DNA of 64,000 bases from Nitrospiraceae bacterium (GCA_009692155.1 SHZW01000007.1:1-64000), one strand, 5' to 3'; positions 27,670 through 36,860 are shown, counted from the first letter of the stretch. Numbers and translations: made by a program. The notes: generated by a model not told the origin, from the sequence alone.

Positions 27670-28131
27670 ATGGCGATGAGGAAGGTTGGGATGTCGGTCG
27701 TGTTGATGGCATCTGCCCTGATTTTTTCAGGAGGGATGGCTTACTCTGAGGAACCAGTGCCAATGCCTCCAGTTCCAGCAGACTATGCCGACAAACATAT
27801 GCCGGCTGGAGGGTGGACGGATCCTAAGGCCATCGCGGAGGGAGCGAAGATTTTCACCGGCGAGGCTAACCCGCTCGTCAACTGTGCCAGCTGCCACGGC
27901 AAGGATGGTCAACCTGTGAAAAAGGGAGCGCGAGATCTTCGTAATCCGAAGAATACCGCCCGTTTCTCGGACAGCTTCTGGTTCTGGCGAGTGTCGGAAG
28001 GGGTCCCGAAGACGAAGATGAAGGCCTGGAAACAGTTCCTGACTGAGGAGCAGATCTGGCAGGTAATGGCGTACGAGCACCAGTTCTCGCACGGGAACAA
28101 ACCAGCCGAACACACGGATTACAAACCCTAA
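27670..28131 (+). CDS. Periplasmic monohaem cytochrome c (class I type)
   Basis: The frame can be read further upstream, but ATG 27670 has a strong AAAAGGAGGTGCGA site and starts a clean signal peptide (MAMRKVGMSVVLMASALIFS, cleavage near AYS-EEP). One haem site, CASCH, covers C72, C75 and H76, and a Met ligand is offered by KTKMKAW near residue 119. It is 153 residues long before cleavage. The gene is 107 bases upstream of nirK on the same strand, making it the probable electron donor to that enzyme. It needs the Ccm machinery encoded 1.5 kb downstream. Confidence 0.9.
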   Translation: MAMRKVGMSVVLMASALIFSGGMAYSEEPVPMPPVPADYADKHMPAGGWTDPKAIAEGAKIFTGEANPLVNCASCHGKDGQPVKKGARDLRNPKNTARFSDSFWFWRVSEGVPKTKMKAWKQFLTEEQIWQVMAYEHQFSHGNKPAEHTDYKP

Positions 28132-28238
28132 ACAGGAGGAAAATCTGAATGCCCAGATAAGGACTGAAATCATTCGGTACGTGCCAAGAAGATGATAGAA
28201 GAAACTGTCAGAGCAATCCAAAATCAAAGGAGACTGCG

Positions 28239-29291
28239 ATGTCTACTAGCTTTTCGCGTAGCGTACGTAATGCCGGAATGATCGGCGCATTTGTCATGGC
28301 TCCCTGTCTTGCCATCAATCCAGGATTGGTGTCGGCGGCAGAGACCATCAAAGCCATAGTGACGACCGCACCCAATGTTCCCCCTCCCATCACACGAACC
28401 GTGCCCGCCAATGTCATAGTAGAACTTGAAGCTCACGAGTGGGTCGGCAAGCTAAGCGACGATAACAACTATAAGTTCTGGGGTTTTGGAACCGCAGGAG
28501 CGGCTGGAACCGTACCAGGGCCCATGATCCGAGTGATGGTAGGGGATACGGTTGAAATCCGTCTGAAGAATGATAAGAATAGCCAGGAGAGTCACAATAT
28601 TGACTTTCATGCGGTCACTGGACCAGGGGGTGGGGCCGCTATGCTTAATACCGAGCCAGGGCAAGAAAGCCGGCTCAGGTTTAAGGCCCTCAACGTTGGC
28701 CTCTATTTCTATCACTGCGCCACCGCGATGGGTCCTACCACGTCTTCTCCATCCATTCCTGAACACATTGCGAATGGCATGTACGGCGGGATCTTAGTTG
28801 AGCCGGTTGGTGGGCTTAAGAAAGTAGACAAAGAATTTTATGTCGTGCAAAGCGAGTTTTACACCAAGCCTGGTAAGAAGGGCGATACCTTGGAGTTTTC
28901 GTTCGAAAACGGGTTAGCGGAGCACCCCTCCCATGTGGTGTTTAATGGAATGGCTGGCGCGCTTGTCAAAAATCCTCTGCAAGCCAAAGTGGGAGACATC
29001 GTTCGAATGTTCTATGTCAACGCAGGACCGAACCATGTCGCGTCGTGGCACATCATCGGCGAGATATTTGACAGGGTGTACCCCGAGGGTTCCTTGACAA
29101 CAGCTCCATTGGAGGGTCTCCAAACCACCGTCGTGCCTGCGGGTGGCTCATCCATGGCAGAATTTAAGGTGGAAGTGCCTGGAACCTATCTCAATGTGGA
29201 TCACTCAATTTTCCGTATCGCAAAAGGAGCCGTTGGCCTGCTGAAGGTAGATGGCCCAGAGAGTCCGGACATTTACAAAGGCCTGAAGTAA
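28239..29291 (+). CDS. nirK: Copper-containing nitrite reductase, NirK-like
   Basis: Reduces nitrite to nitric oxide in the periplasm. A signal peptide (MSTSFSRSVRNAGMIGAFVM) precedes two cupredoxin domains. Type 1 copper ligands are H119, C160 (YFYHC), H176 and M181; type 2 ligands are H124 (NIDFHAVTG), H159 and H322 (VDHSIFR), with D122 and H271 (ASWHII) as the catalytic pair. Residue count 350 is family length. The C160 to H176 loop has 15 intervening residues, where classical NirK has 8, so this belongs to the long-loop group. AAAGGAGAC precedes the ATG. Upstream cytochrome c is the probable partner. Confidence 0.88.
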   Translation: MSTSFSRSVRNAGMIGAFVMAPCLAINPGLVSAAETIKAIVTTAPNVPPPITRTVPANVIVELEAHEWVGKLSDDNNYKFWGFGTAGAAGTVPGPMIRVMVGDTVEIRLKNDKNSQESHNIDFHAVTGPGGGAAMLNTEPGQESRLRFKALNVGLYFYHCATAMGPTTSSPSIPEHIANGMYGGILVEPVGGLKKVDKEFYVVQSEFYTKPGKKGDTLEFSFENGLAEHPSHVVFNGMAGALVKNPLQAKVGDIVRMFYVNAGPNHVASWHIIGEIFDRVYPEGSLTTAPLEGLQTTVVPAGGSSMAEFKVEVPGTYLNVDHSIFRIAKGAVGLLKVDGPESPDIYKGLK

Positions 29292-29593
29292 TCTGCAGGC
29301 AAGTTACAAGGGCGATTTCAAAAGACAACGGCCCCAATAATAATACAGTGTCGGTCAGGTTTTATGGTCTTACTTTAAATCTAAATAGGATCTTATATAT
29401 GGCTCTAATATTTATGGCACGCATATATATCTTTGCCCACTTTCCATGTCAAGATATTTTGGCAACATACAAGTTGATTTGCACAAAATAATTTCACGAC
29501 TTACGCGACGGCAATATGCGTGCCTTAAGACCTCCTGCACAGAACAGCAGAGGGGACCATATGATGAACCGCACTGCCTGGACTTCCTTAGCA
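29292..29593. other. AT-rich intergenic gap between nirK and ccmI
   Basis: A 302-base gap between convergent nirK and ccmI. It is much richer in A and T than its neighbours (for example the TATATATCTT and AATATTTATGG stretches around 29390-29440). A 60-codon ORF on the minus strand (29412-29594) has no coding character. I see no clear terminator hairpin with a T-run, and no RNA gene. It is compatible with the edge of an acquired segment. Confidence 0.5.
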
Positions 29594-30880
29594 CTACGGT
29601 CTTTCACGATCGATGACAATGGTGATCCCGTCCACTCCAGATTTCACCGGCTGGCTCGTCCCCTCTAGGTCTCCGCTTTGTGGCATGGCCTGGCCCGACT
29701 TCGACAAACGGGCCACTATCACCACCATCCCTACGTCAGACAGTTTCCTGGACGGCATCGGGCTGGTCGAGTCATCAAGCTGAAACGTGAAGGGCAGATC
29801 CTTCTTCGTCGTCCTCACGATCGACACCGGCATTGGTGGACCGCCCATCTCGCGCGCAAACACAAATAACGTATCCGTCGGAGATCCTTTGCCAGCGAGG
29901 CCCGGCGCCACAGTCACCGTGCCTCTGATCGTACGCGGTTGTCCAGCCTGCCCAGTGGGCTGGGCCGGAGATGTCGATTCCGCAAACATGGGTGCCGGCT
30001 CTTGACCACCGCCCGCTCGACTCCGGGCTTCTGCAATAGCACCCATCAGCTGCTGCCTCATCTCCGGATCTATGTCCGCAGGAAAGTTCGCGCGAGCTTG
30101 CTCCCAGTCCTTGGCCGCACGCGCATAGTTCTTTCGGTTGAACGCCACAGTTCCGGCCAACATCAACGCCTTCACATTGCTTGGGTCGATTTTCAGCGCC
30201 TGTTGAATTAAGGCTTCGGGCTTCCCATCCAACTTGCGGCCATGGACGATGCCCAAGGTATCGGCATAATCGGCCAGCAGCTGAGCATCGTCAGGAATTA
30301 ATGTCACGGCTCTCTCGAAAATCGGCGCGGCCTCGTTATAACGCCCCAGTTCCACGTACGAATGTGCGAGCAAGACCCATCCCTTTCCATCGTTCGGATT
30401 CTGCTCCATTTTCTCCTTGAGCCGCTCAACTAATCCTTCAAGTGCGTCAGCGGGTGGAAGACCATCTTCCGAACTCCTTTGTGCAGCCAACTCCGCAGCT
30501 GATGGCTGCGTCATGGCGAGCGGATTTCCAAGTTGCCAATAAAGCAACACGCTGACAATCGGGACGACAACGGCCAGTGCAACAGCCACTGGTCTGCTAC
30601 TGACCTGACGTGGTGCCCTTGTAGGCGTCGTCTCTGTGGTGCCCGTTTCCTCCAGCAGACGGCGTTCGAGCTCACGTCGCGCCTGCTCATACAATTCGTC
30701 AGTGAGCACGCTGTTGGCGCGGTCTTGCTCTAATTCTGCAAATTGCTGCCTAAAAATAGACAGCGTCTTCTCCTGCTCTCCCGTTGCTGCGGCAACCGTA
30801 CGCTTCAGCAACGGCCACAATAGAAGGCCGAGGATGAGAAGGGTCATGCTCGATGCGATAAGCCAGAATATGATCGTCAA
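29594..30880 (-). CDS. ccmI: Cytochrome c biogenesis protein CcmI (CycH)
   Basis: Last gene of the ccm operon in transcription order. A short N-terminal pair of membrane helices (FWLIASSMTLLILGLLLWPL and ALAVVVPIVSVLLYWQL, residues about 5-22 and 115-135) frames a cytosolic loop, and tetratricopeptide repeats follow (NDGKGWVLLAHSYVELGRYN, ALMLAGTVAFNRKNYARAAK), the peptide-binding part that hands apocytochromes to the haem ligation complex. A C-terminal beta domain of about 110 residues follows, as in longer CcmI proteins. The ATG overlaps the ccmH stop as ATGA. Length 428 is typical. Confidence 0.9.
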   Translation of the reverse strand: MTIIFWLIASSMTLLILGLLLWPLLKRTVAAATGEQEKTLSIFRQQFAELEQDRANSVLTDELYEQARRELERRLLEETGTTETTPTRAPRQVSSRPVAVALAVVVPIVSVLLYWQLGNPLAMTQPSAAELAAQRSSEDGLPPADALEGLVERLKEKMEQNPNDGKGWVLLAHSYVELGRYNEAAPIFERAVTLIPDDAQLLADYADTLGIVHGRKLDGKPEALIQQALKIDPSNVKALMLAGTVAFNRKNYARAAKDWEQARANFPADIDPEMRQQLMGAIAEARSRAGGGQEPAPMFAESTSPAQPTGQAGQPRTIRGTVTVAPGLAGKGSPTDTLFVFAREMGGPPMPVSIVRTTKKDLPFTFQLDDSTSPMPSRKLSDVGMVVIVARLSKSGQAMPQSGDLEGTSQPVKSGVDGITIVIDRERP

Positions 30881-31338
30881 GGGCGATTGGCTCTTTCTGA
30901 AAGCAATTTCATGACACGGCTGTGCTCGGCTTCCGATAATATCACGTCAGTAACTTTTTTCTGTCTCCTGCGTAGCGCAAACACCAGTCCCGTTGCGCCA
31001 ACTCCCAGCAAGAGGAACGGCCCCACCCAGAGCAATGTGGTTGTGAGCTTCCACGGCGGTCGATATAAGACGAAATCACCGTAGCGTGAGACGAGGAAAT
31101 CGATGATCTCCTTGTCGGTCATATCTTTTGCGATCATCTCACGCACTTCCCTGCGCAAGTCTTCAGCCAACGGCGCGTTCGAGTCGGCCAAGGTTTGGTT
31201 CTGACAGACCAGACAGCGCAGTTCGACGGCAAGCGCTTTCAATCGCGCCTCCGCCTGCGGGTTCGCGGCAAGCGGCTGGGCCTCGTACGCCGTAGCGAGA
31301 CTGGGAAGGAGCAGCATGAGCACCCACAGCCATCTCAC
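30877..31338 (-). CDS. ccmH: Cytochrome c biogenesis thiol protein CcmH (CycL/Ccl2)
   Basis: A 153-residue exported membrane protein that keeps apocytochrome thiols reduced. The signal sequence MRWLWVLMLLLPSLATAYEA is followed by a helical domain with CLVCQNQTLADSNAPLAEDL, whose CxxC pair is the active dithiol, and a single transmembrane helix near the C-terminus (LLWVGPFLLLGVGATGLVFA). It overlaps ccmG and ccmI by ATGA at both ends. Length and motif leave no doubt about the family. Confidence 0.95.
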   Translation of the reverse strand: MRWLWVLMLLLPSLATAYEAQPLAANPQAEARLKALAVELRCLVCQNQTLADSNAPLAEDLRREVREMIAKDMTDKEIIDFLVSRYGDFVLYRPPWKLTTTLLWVGPFLLLGVGATGLVFALRRRQKKVTDVILSEAEHSRVMKLLSERANRP

Positions 31339-31862
31339 TGGTTTTGCAACTCCCTGACCAGAGGCAAAATCTTTTTTTCTAAAATGTCCTCGCGCAGCGG
31401 GCCGATCTGTTTGTAGCGGATGACCCCGGCCTTATCGATCACATAGGTTTCCGGTACCCCGTAGACTCCATAATTAATGCCGACGCGCCCCGGCTCATCC
31501 ACCGCGACGACCGAATAGGGATTGCCCCACTCCTTCAACCACGCCAGAGCCTCGTTCCGTTGATCCTTATAGTCCATGCCGTAGATGGGCACCACTCCGG
31601 ATTGTGCGAGGTGGATGAGTACCGGGTGCTCGTCCTTGCAGCCCCCGCACCAGGACGCCCAGAAGTTGAGCAGCCAGACCTTGCCCTTGAGATCGTTTGA
31701 CGAAATCGTTTTACCTTGATCGTGGAGCTGCGGCAGCGAAAATTCAGGAGCCGCCTTTCCGACTAAGGGAGACGGCAATTCACGCGGGTTGAGCGTCAGT
31801 CCGACGGCAAGAAAACCGACCACGACGACGAAGAGCCCGAACGGGATGAGAAACCGGTTCAT
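31335..31862 (-). CDS. ccmG: Thiol:disulfide interchange protein CcmG (DsbE)
   Basis: The ORF can be read further upstream, but ATG 31862 overlaps the ccmF stop by ATGA and starts the membrane anchor MNRFLIPFGLFVVVVGFLAV. The periplasmic thioredoxin domain has LLNFWASWCGGCKDEHPVL with the WCxxC active site (CGGC). The cis-Pro loop is seen as YGVPETYVID. The family is recruited to reduce the disulfide in apocytochrome c. 175 residues is normal. Electrons would come from a CcdA/DsbD-type protein, not encoded in the window. Confidence 0.95.
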   Translation of the reverse strand: MNRFLIPFGLFVVVVGFLAVGLTLNPRELPSPLVGKAAPEFSLPQLHDQGKTISSNDLKGKVWLLNFWASWCGGCKDEHPVLIHLAQSGVVPIYGMDYKDQRNEALAWLKEWGNPYSVVAVDEPGRVGINYGVYGVPETYVIDKAGVIRYKQIGPLREDILEKKILPLVRELQNQ

Positions 31863-33850
31863 GAGACGGTCGGACGCGCCATCTGCGTCGCCGCCGGTAC
31901 CGCGGCCTCTTTCCGCCGCCACGCCAGCCGATAGCGCCGATCACTGACGGCCAGGACACCGCCCAACGCCATGACCAAACAGCCTCCCCAGATCCAATCG
32001 ATGAACGGCTTATGATAGAGTCGCACGCTCCAGGCTCCACCCTCGATCGGCTCGCCCAACGACACGTACAGATCGCGCAACAACCCCGGCGAAATTGCCG
32101 CTTCGGTCATCGTCTGGTTCTGCACGAAGTACCGTCGCTTCTCGGGATACATCATGGTCACCTCATGACCGTCCCGACTCACATGAAACGTCCCCCTCGC
32201 CGCGACATAGTTCGGGCCATTGACCTGTTGTGTCCCGTCAAAACGGAACGAGTAGCCGCCGAGCGTGGCCGTCTCACCGACATTCATCCGCACGTCTCGC
32301 TCCACTTCAAAGCCCTTCACCATGGTCACGCCGAGAATGAATACGGCCACGCCACAGTGGGCTAGGACCATGCCCCAATAGGCGTGGGGCAGGGCAACCA
32401 CGCGGCCCCCAATACTGCCGCCCTCGGCCTGGAGCAGCCGCTCCCGCAGATCCACCAGGATCGTCGCCAGAATCCAAAAGGCCAGCAGAAGTCCCAGACT
32501 GATCAGCGGCGTCCATTGACCCATGAGCCACGGCACCGCCACAGCGGTCACCAAGCTGACGCCGAAAGCCCAGCGCAGGCGGATGGCCAAAGCCGGCAAG
32601 CTCGCCTGCTTCCATTGGGCCAGCGGCCCGATCCCCATCAAAAAGATGGCAGGGGTCATCAGCGGGAGAAAGACGGTGTCGAAGTACGGCGGACCGACCG
32701 AGATTTTGCCGAGATCCAACGCATCCAAGAACAAGGGATACAAGGTGCCCAAGAGCACCGAGCCCAAGGCCGCAATCAGCAGCACATTATTCGCCAGCAA
32801 CATCCCCTCACGCGAGATAATAGCGAAGCCCCCGCCCAAGCCCACGCGGGGCGCCCGCCACGCGTACAAGACCAGCGAGCCGCCGATCACCACGGCCAGG
32901 AACACAAGAATGAACAGACCACGCTTCGGGTCTGTGGCAAATGCGTGCACTGAGGTCAAGACGCCGGAGCGGACTAAGAAAGTCCCGAGCAGACTGAGCG
33001 AGAACGCCATAATGGCGAGCAGCACGCTCCAGGCTTTGAAACCGCCCCGTTTATCTGTGACCGCCAGCGAGTGCATCAACGCCGTTCCCGCCAACCAGGG
33101 CATGAAGGAGGCGTTTTCGACCGGATCCCAGAACCACCAGCCACCCCAGCCCAGCTCGTAATAGGCCCACCCACTCCCCATCGCCACCCCCACGGTCAGA
33201 AAACACCAGGCGACGGTGGTCCAGGGGCGGGACCAGCGTGCCCAGGCCGCATCCAAGTTGCCTCCCAACAGCGCGGCGATCGCAAAGGCAAAGGCCACGG
33301 AGAAGCCCACGTACCCCATGTAGAGCATCGGCGGGTGGATCACCATGCCGGGATCCTGCAGCAACGGGTTCAGATCGCGCCCATCGAGGGCGGCCGGGAT
33401 CAACCGCTCGAACGGATTGGAGACCGTCAACATAAATAAGAGAAATCCCACGCTGACTAATCCCATCACGCCAAGAATGCGCGCGCGCATCGCCTCCGGC
33501 AGATGAGTGGAGAAGAATGAGACCGCGACCATCCAGATGCTGAGGATGAACATCCAGAGGAGCAGCGAGCCCTCGTGCGCGCCCCAAATGGCCGCGAGGC
33601 GATACTGCAGGGGGAGCTGGGAATTCGACGTGGCCGCGACGTAGAGCACGGAGAAGTCTTTCTCGGCAAAGGCATACCCCAAACAACAAAAGGCCAGCAG
33701 GACCAGGAGGAATTGCCCGCGCGCCGCCGGCTTCGCCACGGCCATCAGCGCCGAGTTCCCCACCGCGGCCCCATAGATGGGCAGACTCCCCTGCACCACC
33801 GCCACGCAGAGCGCAAGGATTAAGGCGTAATGGCCGATTTCAGGAATCAT
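31859..33850 (-). CDS. ccmF: Haem lyase subunit CcmF
   Basis: A 663-residue integral-membrane protein with about 15 helices. The WWD haem-handling motif is WGGWWFWDPVENASFMPWLA, followed by the HSL signature ALMHSLAV. It joins haem from CcmE to apocytochrome c cysteines. Together with CcmH and CcmI it forms the ligation module. The C-terminal soluble segment (GYSFRFDGTQQVNGPNYVAA) matches the periplasmic domain. The start lies 8 bases behind the ccmE stop. Length and helices agree with family members. Confidence 0.95.
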   Translation of the reverse strand: MIPEIGHYALILALCVAVVQGSLPIYGAAVGNSALMAVAKPAARGQFLLVLLAFCCLGYAFAEKDFSVLYVAATSNSQLPLQYRLAAIWGAHEGSLLLWMFILSIWMVAVSFFSTHLPEAMRARILGVMGLVSVGFLLFMLTVSNPFERLIPAALDGRDLNPLLQDPGMVIHPPMLYMGYVGFSVAFAFAIAALLGGNLDAAWARWSRPWTTVAWCFLTVGVAMGSGWAYYELGWGGWWFWDPVENASFMPWLAGTALMHSLAVTDKRGGFKAWSVLLAIMAFSLSLLGTFLVRSGVLTSVHAFATDPKRGLFILVFLAVVIGGSLVLYAWRAPRVGLGGGFAIISREGMLLANNVLLIAALGSVLLGTLYPLFLDALDLGKISVGPPYFDTVFLPLMTPAIFLMGIGPLAQWKQASLPALAIRLRWAFGVSLVTAVAVPWLMGQWTPLISLGLLLAFWILATILVDLRERLLQAEGGSIGGRVVALPHAYWGMVLAHCGVAVFILGVTMVKGFEVERDVRMNVGETATLGGYSFRFDGTQQVNGPNYVAARGTFHVSRDGHEVTMMYPEKRRYFVQNQTMTEAAISPGLLRDLYVSLGEPIEGGAWSVRLYHKPFIDWIWGGCLVMALGGVLAVSDRRYRLAWRRKEAAVPAATQMARPTVS

Positions 33851-33858
33851 GGTGGCTC

Positions 33859-34326
33859 CTAGCGTGGATTGACGATTAGCGTGTTGCTGCTCTGTGCCCC
33901 TGCTGCCTTGGCCTTGGCGAGCGCGTCCGCTGCCTCTGGCGGCATATAATTTTCATCATGCTTCGCCAGCACTTCGCTCGCAATGAATGTCCCATCGGCT
34001 CCGAGTTGACCCTGAGCCACCACTCCCTTCCCTTCCTTGAAGAGGTCCGGCAGGATCCCTTTGAACGTCACGGGCACGCGTTTCGCCATGTCGGTCACGA
34101 CGAAATGCACGGTCAATCCATCGCCCTCGCGTGTGAGGCTGCTGTTTTCGACCATCCCGCCGATACGAAAGCCGCGCCCTGTCGGCACTTCGGCGTTCGC
34201 CACCTGCGTCGGCGTAAAAAAGAACACGAGGTTGCTTTGAAACGCGTTCAGCACCAACATCGACGCCACCGCCAGCGCGACCAGCCCCAGGCCGATGAGG
34301 ACAAACCGTTTCTGTCGCGGTGTCAT
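33859..34326 (-). CDS. ccmE: Haem chaperone CcmE
   Basis: A membrane-anchored periplasmic OB-fold protein that carries haem from CcmC to CcmF. The anchor is [20 protein letters not shown]. The covalent haem site is in [13 protein letters not shown], where the conserved His is followed by [20 protein letters not shown] and [20 protein letters not shown] match the OB-fold core. The length, 155 residues, is as expected. The flexible Ala-rich tail is unremarkable. Confidence 0.95.
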   Translation of the reverse strand: MTPRQKRFVLIGLGLVALAVASMLVLNAFQSNLVFFFTPTQVANAEVPTGRGFRIGGMVENSSLTREGDGLTVHFVVTDMAKRVPVTFKGILPDLFKEGKGVVAQGQLGADGTFIASEVLAKHDENYMPPEAADALAKAKAAGAQSSNTLIVNPR

Positions 34327-34341
34327 CGTCTCCGTCTCCTC

Positions 34342-34500
34342 CTACGCCACGTCACGGCGCTCGACGGCTGCCGCGGCCTGCCGGCGCCATACTGCGAGTA
34401 CTTCCCACACCATGCACAGGGCTGTGGCGCCGAACGAGGTCCACACATAGAGACCGTACCCTCCCATCGCCCAAAACTCACTCGGACTCCCCCACTGCAT
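34342..34500 (-). CDS. ccmD: Haem exporter accessory protein CcmD
   Basis: A 52-residue single-span protein whose ATG (34498-34500) overlaps the ccmC stop as TAATG. It reads MQWGSPSEFWAMGGYGLYVW and then a hydrophobic helix, followed by a basic, short tail WRRQAAAAVERRDVA. The FxxMGGYxxYVWxS pattern is the CcmD signature. It helps release holo-CcmE from CcmABC. A longer reading to 34545 is possible but lacks support. Confidence 0.85.
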   Translation of the reverse strand: MQWGSPSEFWAMGGYGLYVWTSFGATALCMVWEVLAVWRRQAAAAVERRDVA

Positions 34501-35261
34501 TAGCGCGCCTCCGCCACTTGCTGAATCGAGGCATTCTTGCCCCACGACAGTTGCCGCTCTCGTTCTGCAATCACGCAGCGCACGCGAGCCAGCGTCACCG
34601 CGAAGCTATACATCCAAAAACCAAGCGTCATCACCAGCATCGCGGTCACCATCGTCGCCGCCATTTTCGGCGACGCCGTCATGCTGACTGATGCCCCTTG
34701 ATGCAACGTGTTCCACCAGCGCACGGAAAAATAGATGATCGGGACATTGACCACACCGACCAGCGCAAAGACAGCACTCGCACGATCGGCGCGGCGCAAA
34801 TCGTCAATCGACGCGCGCAACGAGATGATGCCGATGTACTGAAACAGCAGAATCAGTTCCGACGTCAGCCGGGCATCCCACACCCACCAGGCCCCCCAGG
34901 TCGGTTTGCCCCACATCGACCCGGTGAGCAGCGCGAGAAAGGTAAACAGCGCCCCGGTGGGGGCGATGGCCTGAGCCATCATGAACGAGGGGCGCGCATT
35001 CAACCCCAACCCGATGCCGGCCCAGGCGGCCATAATGACGTACAGAAACATGGACATCCAGGCGGCCGGCACATGGACGAAGATAATGCGGTAGGCGTCG
35101 CCTTGTTGAAAATCGGTCGGAGCGACGAAGAATCCGATATACAGGCCGACGCCGATCAAGGCGAGCGCAGCGGCTGAAAACCACGGAATCATCTTCCCGG
35201 CCAGCGGGTGAAAGGCCTGCGGTGACGAATACTTGAACCAGTTGATGCCCATAAAGCTCAT
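34500..35261 (-). CDS. ccmC: Haem exporter protein CcmC
   Basis: Six-helix membrane protein that loads haem on CcmE. The WWD motif is TWGAWWVWDARLTSELILLF. The ATG at 35259-35261 (MSFMGINWFKYSSPQAFHPL) lies after the ccmB stop with a small gap of 10 bases; a second ATG three codons later is equally possible, and no strong ribosome site decides. The histidines of the periplasmic loops are seen in IIFVHVPAAWMSMF. Length 253 (or 250) residues is normal. Confidence 0.92.
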   Translation of the reverse strand: MSFMGINWFKYSSPQAFHPLAGKMIPWFSAAALALIGVGLYIGFFVAPTDFQQGDAYRIIFVHVPAAWMSMFLYVIMAAWAGIGLGLNARPSFMMAQAIAPTGALFTFLALLTGSMWGKPTWGAWWVWDARLTSELILLFQYIGIISLRASIDDLRRADRASAVFALVGVVNVPIIYFSVRWWNTLHQGASVSMTASPKMAATMVTAMLVMTLGFWMYSFAVTLARVRCVIAERERQLSWGKNASIQQVAEAR

Positions 35262-35271
35262 AAAGAATGTA

Positions 35272-35955
35272 CTATTCCAACGCGATGCGCAATGCAACAG
35301 CCGTGGCCCATGGCGCAAACGCCAGTGAGAGAAGGAAACAGGCTCCGAGTAACGACAGATTTGCTTCGCTGCCGATTCCGGCCAAGCTACTCGTGACGGC
35401 GCCGGCCCCAAAGATCAGCACCGGAACAAACAGGGGAAGCACCAGGAGGGCAACCAGCAAGCCGCTCCCGCGCAACCCAAGAGTCAGCGCGGCACCGATG
35501 GCCCCAAGCATACTCAACGTTGGCGTACCAAGCAAGAGCGATAACGTTAACACCCACAACGAGTCCCCACTCAGGCCGAATTGCAAACCGAGGAGAGGCG
35601 AGAGCAGGACCACCGGCAAGCCGGAAATCACCCAATGCGCGAATACCTTACCAACGACCAGCACCGCCAGAGGCTGAGGGATCAAGAGCGTCTGTTCCAA
35701 CACGCCATCGAGATAATCAGCCGTAAATAAGCGCCCCAGTGACAACAGACAAGCCAGCAGGGCTGTGACCCAGAGCACACCGGAGGCGATCATCCTCAGA
35801 ACCGCCTGCTCGGGCCCGACCCCCAACGGAAAGAGGCTCGCGACGATGACGACGAAGAAGACCGACATCGCCACATCCGAACGGTGCCGCATGGCCAGCA
35901 GAAGATCCCGCCGGACAACCCCGCGCAACGCCTCACTCATGCTGGGCTGGCTCAT
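35272..35955 (-). CDS. ccmB: Haem exporter membrane protein CcmB
   Basis: A 227-residue membrane partner of the CcmA ATPase with about six helices (for example VAMSVFFVVIVASLFPLGVG and MIASGVLWVTALLACLLSLG). LDGVLEQTLLIPQPLAVLVVGKV is the conserved loop after the second helix. The ATG overlaps the ccmA stop as ATGA. CcmAB powers release of haem-loaded CcmE from CcmC. Confidence 0.93.
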   Translation of the reverse strand: MSQPSMSEALRGVVRRDLLLAMRHRSDVAMSVFFVVIVASLFPLGVGPEQAVLRMIASGVLWVTALLACLLSLGRLFTADYLDGVLEQTLLIPQPLAVLVVGKVFAHWVISGLPVVLLSPLLGLQFGLSGDSLWVLTLSLLLGTPTLSMLGAIGAALTLGLRGSGLLVALLVLPLFVPVLIFGAGAVTSSLAGIGSEANLSLLGACFLLSLAFAPWATAVALRIALE

Positions 35956-36572
35956 CTAGCCAGCCTCAGGTGCTGGATGGAATCGGTTGGGAGGGCAATC
36001 TCCTGGTGCGTGGCGATGACCACCATGCCGCCATTGCTCAGATGCGCCTGCAGGCGTTGTGTCAAGTAACTTGTGGCCGCAGTATCGAGCGACGCGAACG
36101 GCTCATCCAAAAGCCACAACGGACGTGTGGAAAGCCAGAGCCGCGCCAGCGCCACGTGGCGTTTTTGTCCCTGCGATAGTACCCTCGTCGGTAGACGATG
36201 CACTGATCGCCCGAGACCAACAGCCTCCAACGCCTTTTGCACGATTGCGCCGGAACTTTTATCGCCGGCCAGGCAGGCGGAGAGCTTGAGGTTTTCGACC
36301 GGAGTTAGCTCATCCTTAATTCCGTTGAGATGCCCTACATAGGTGAGCTGGGCAGTATAGAGTTCCTTGAGTTGGCGGATGTCTTCCCCCTGCCAAAGGA
36401 TCGCGCCTCCATCGGGCGATAACAGGCCGCACAGCATGCGGAGGAAGCTGGTTTTCCCACTGCCGTTTTCACCCACCACAGCCAGCAGCGTTCCTGGCTT
36501 GACCGTCACGCTGACGTCGGAGAACAGCAGTCGTTCCCCACGACTGCCACTCAGTGCGACGGTTTGGAACAT
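35952..36572 (-). CDS. ccmA: Haem exporter ATP-binding protein CcmA
   Basis: First gene of the ccm operon. The ATPase has Walker A VVGENGSGKTSFLRML, the signature VLSQGQKRHVALARLWLS and Walker B RPLWLLDEPFASLD, with the H-loop His in VVIATHQEI. ATG 36570-36572 (MFQTVALSG) gives 206 residues, the usual CcmA length. The frame stays open to 36764, but that extension has no family resemblance. GGTGGGA lies about 11 bases upstream. A weak minus-strand promoter (TTTAAA, 18-base spacer, TATAGT) at 36727-36756 could serve the operon. Confidence 0.93.
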   Translation of the reverse strand: MFQTVALSGSRGERLLFSDVSVTVKPGTLLAVVGENGSGKTSFLRMLCGLLSPDGGAILWQGEDIRQLKELYTAQLTYVGHLNGIKDELTPVENLKLSACLAGDKSSGAIVQKALEAVGLGRSVHRLPTRVLSQGQKRHVALARLWLSTRPLWLLDEPFASLDTAATSYLTQRLQAHLSNGGMVVIATHQEIALPTDSIQHLRLAR

Positions 36573-36788
36573 ATTCTGAGAAATCCCACCGGGACCGAAG
36601 AAAAAGAATTGCCGCAGCGTCGAATCTTTTTGGAGCGTGCTGTTCGTGAGCGTTTTTTCGACACCGTCTGACGTCTCATACGATACAACTGTCGCTGAAG
36701 CGGTGGTCCATTCGCAAGTCGGTGTCACTATAATGGCAATTTGTGGCCTCTTTAAAGGGAACAAACATCACGAATATCTGCCAGGATG

Positions 36789-36808
36789 CCCCGCTCGGAA
36801 GAGCGGGG
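36789..36808. other. Perfect 8-bp hairpin with GGAA loop
   Basis: CCCCGCTC-GGAA-GAGCGGGG followed by AGGAATGGCAG. The arrangement (GC hairpin followed by GGGAGGAAT-type sequence) resembles the right ends of IS200/IS605-type elements, but no transposase of that class is present. It may be a leftover end or an unrelated RNA hairpin. Function not established. Confidence 0.3.
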
Positions 36809-36860
36809 AGGAATGGCAGCCCGTAGCGAAGCGGAGGCAAATTCCCTCTTGGTTTACAAA

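Noticed and set aside
29412-29594. 60-codon ORF in the AT-rich gap between nirK and ccmI
   Set aside because: No ribosome site, no regular coding character and Cys-rich random composition.
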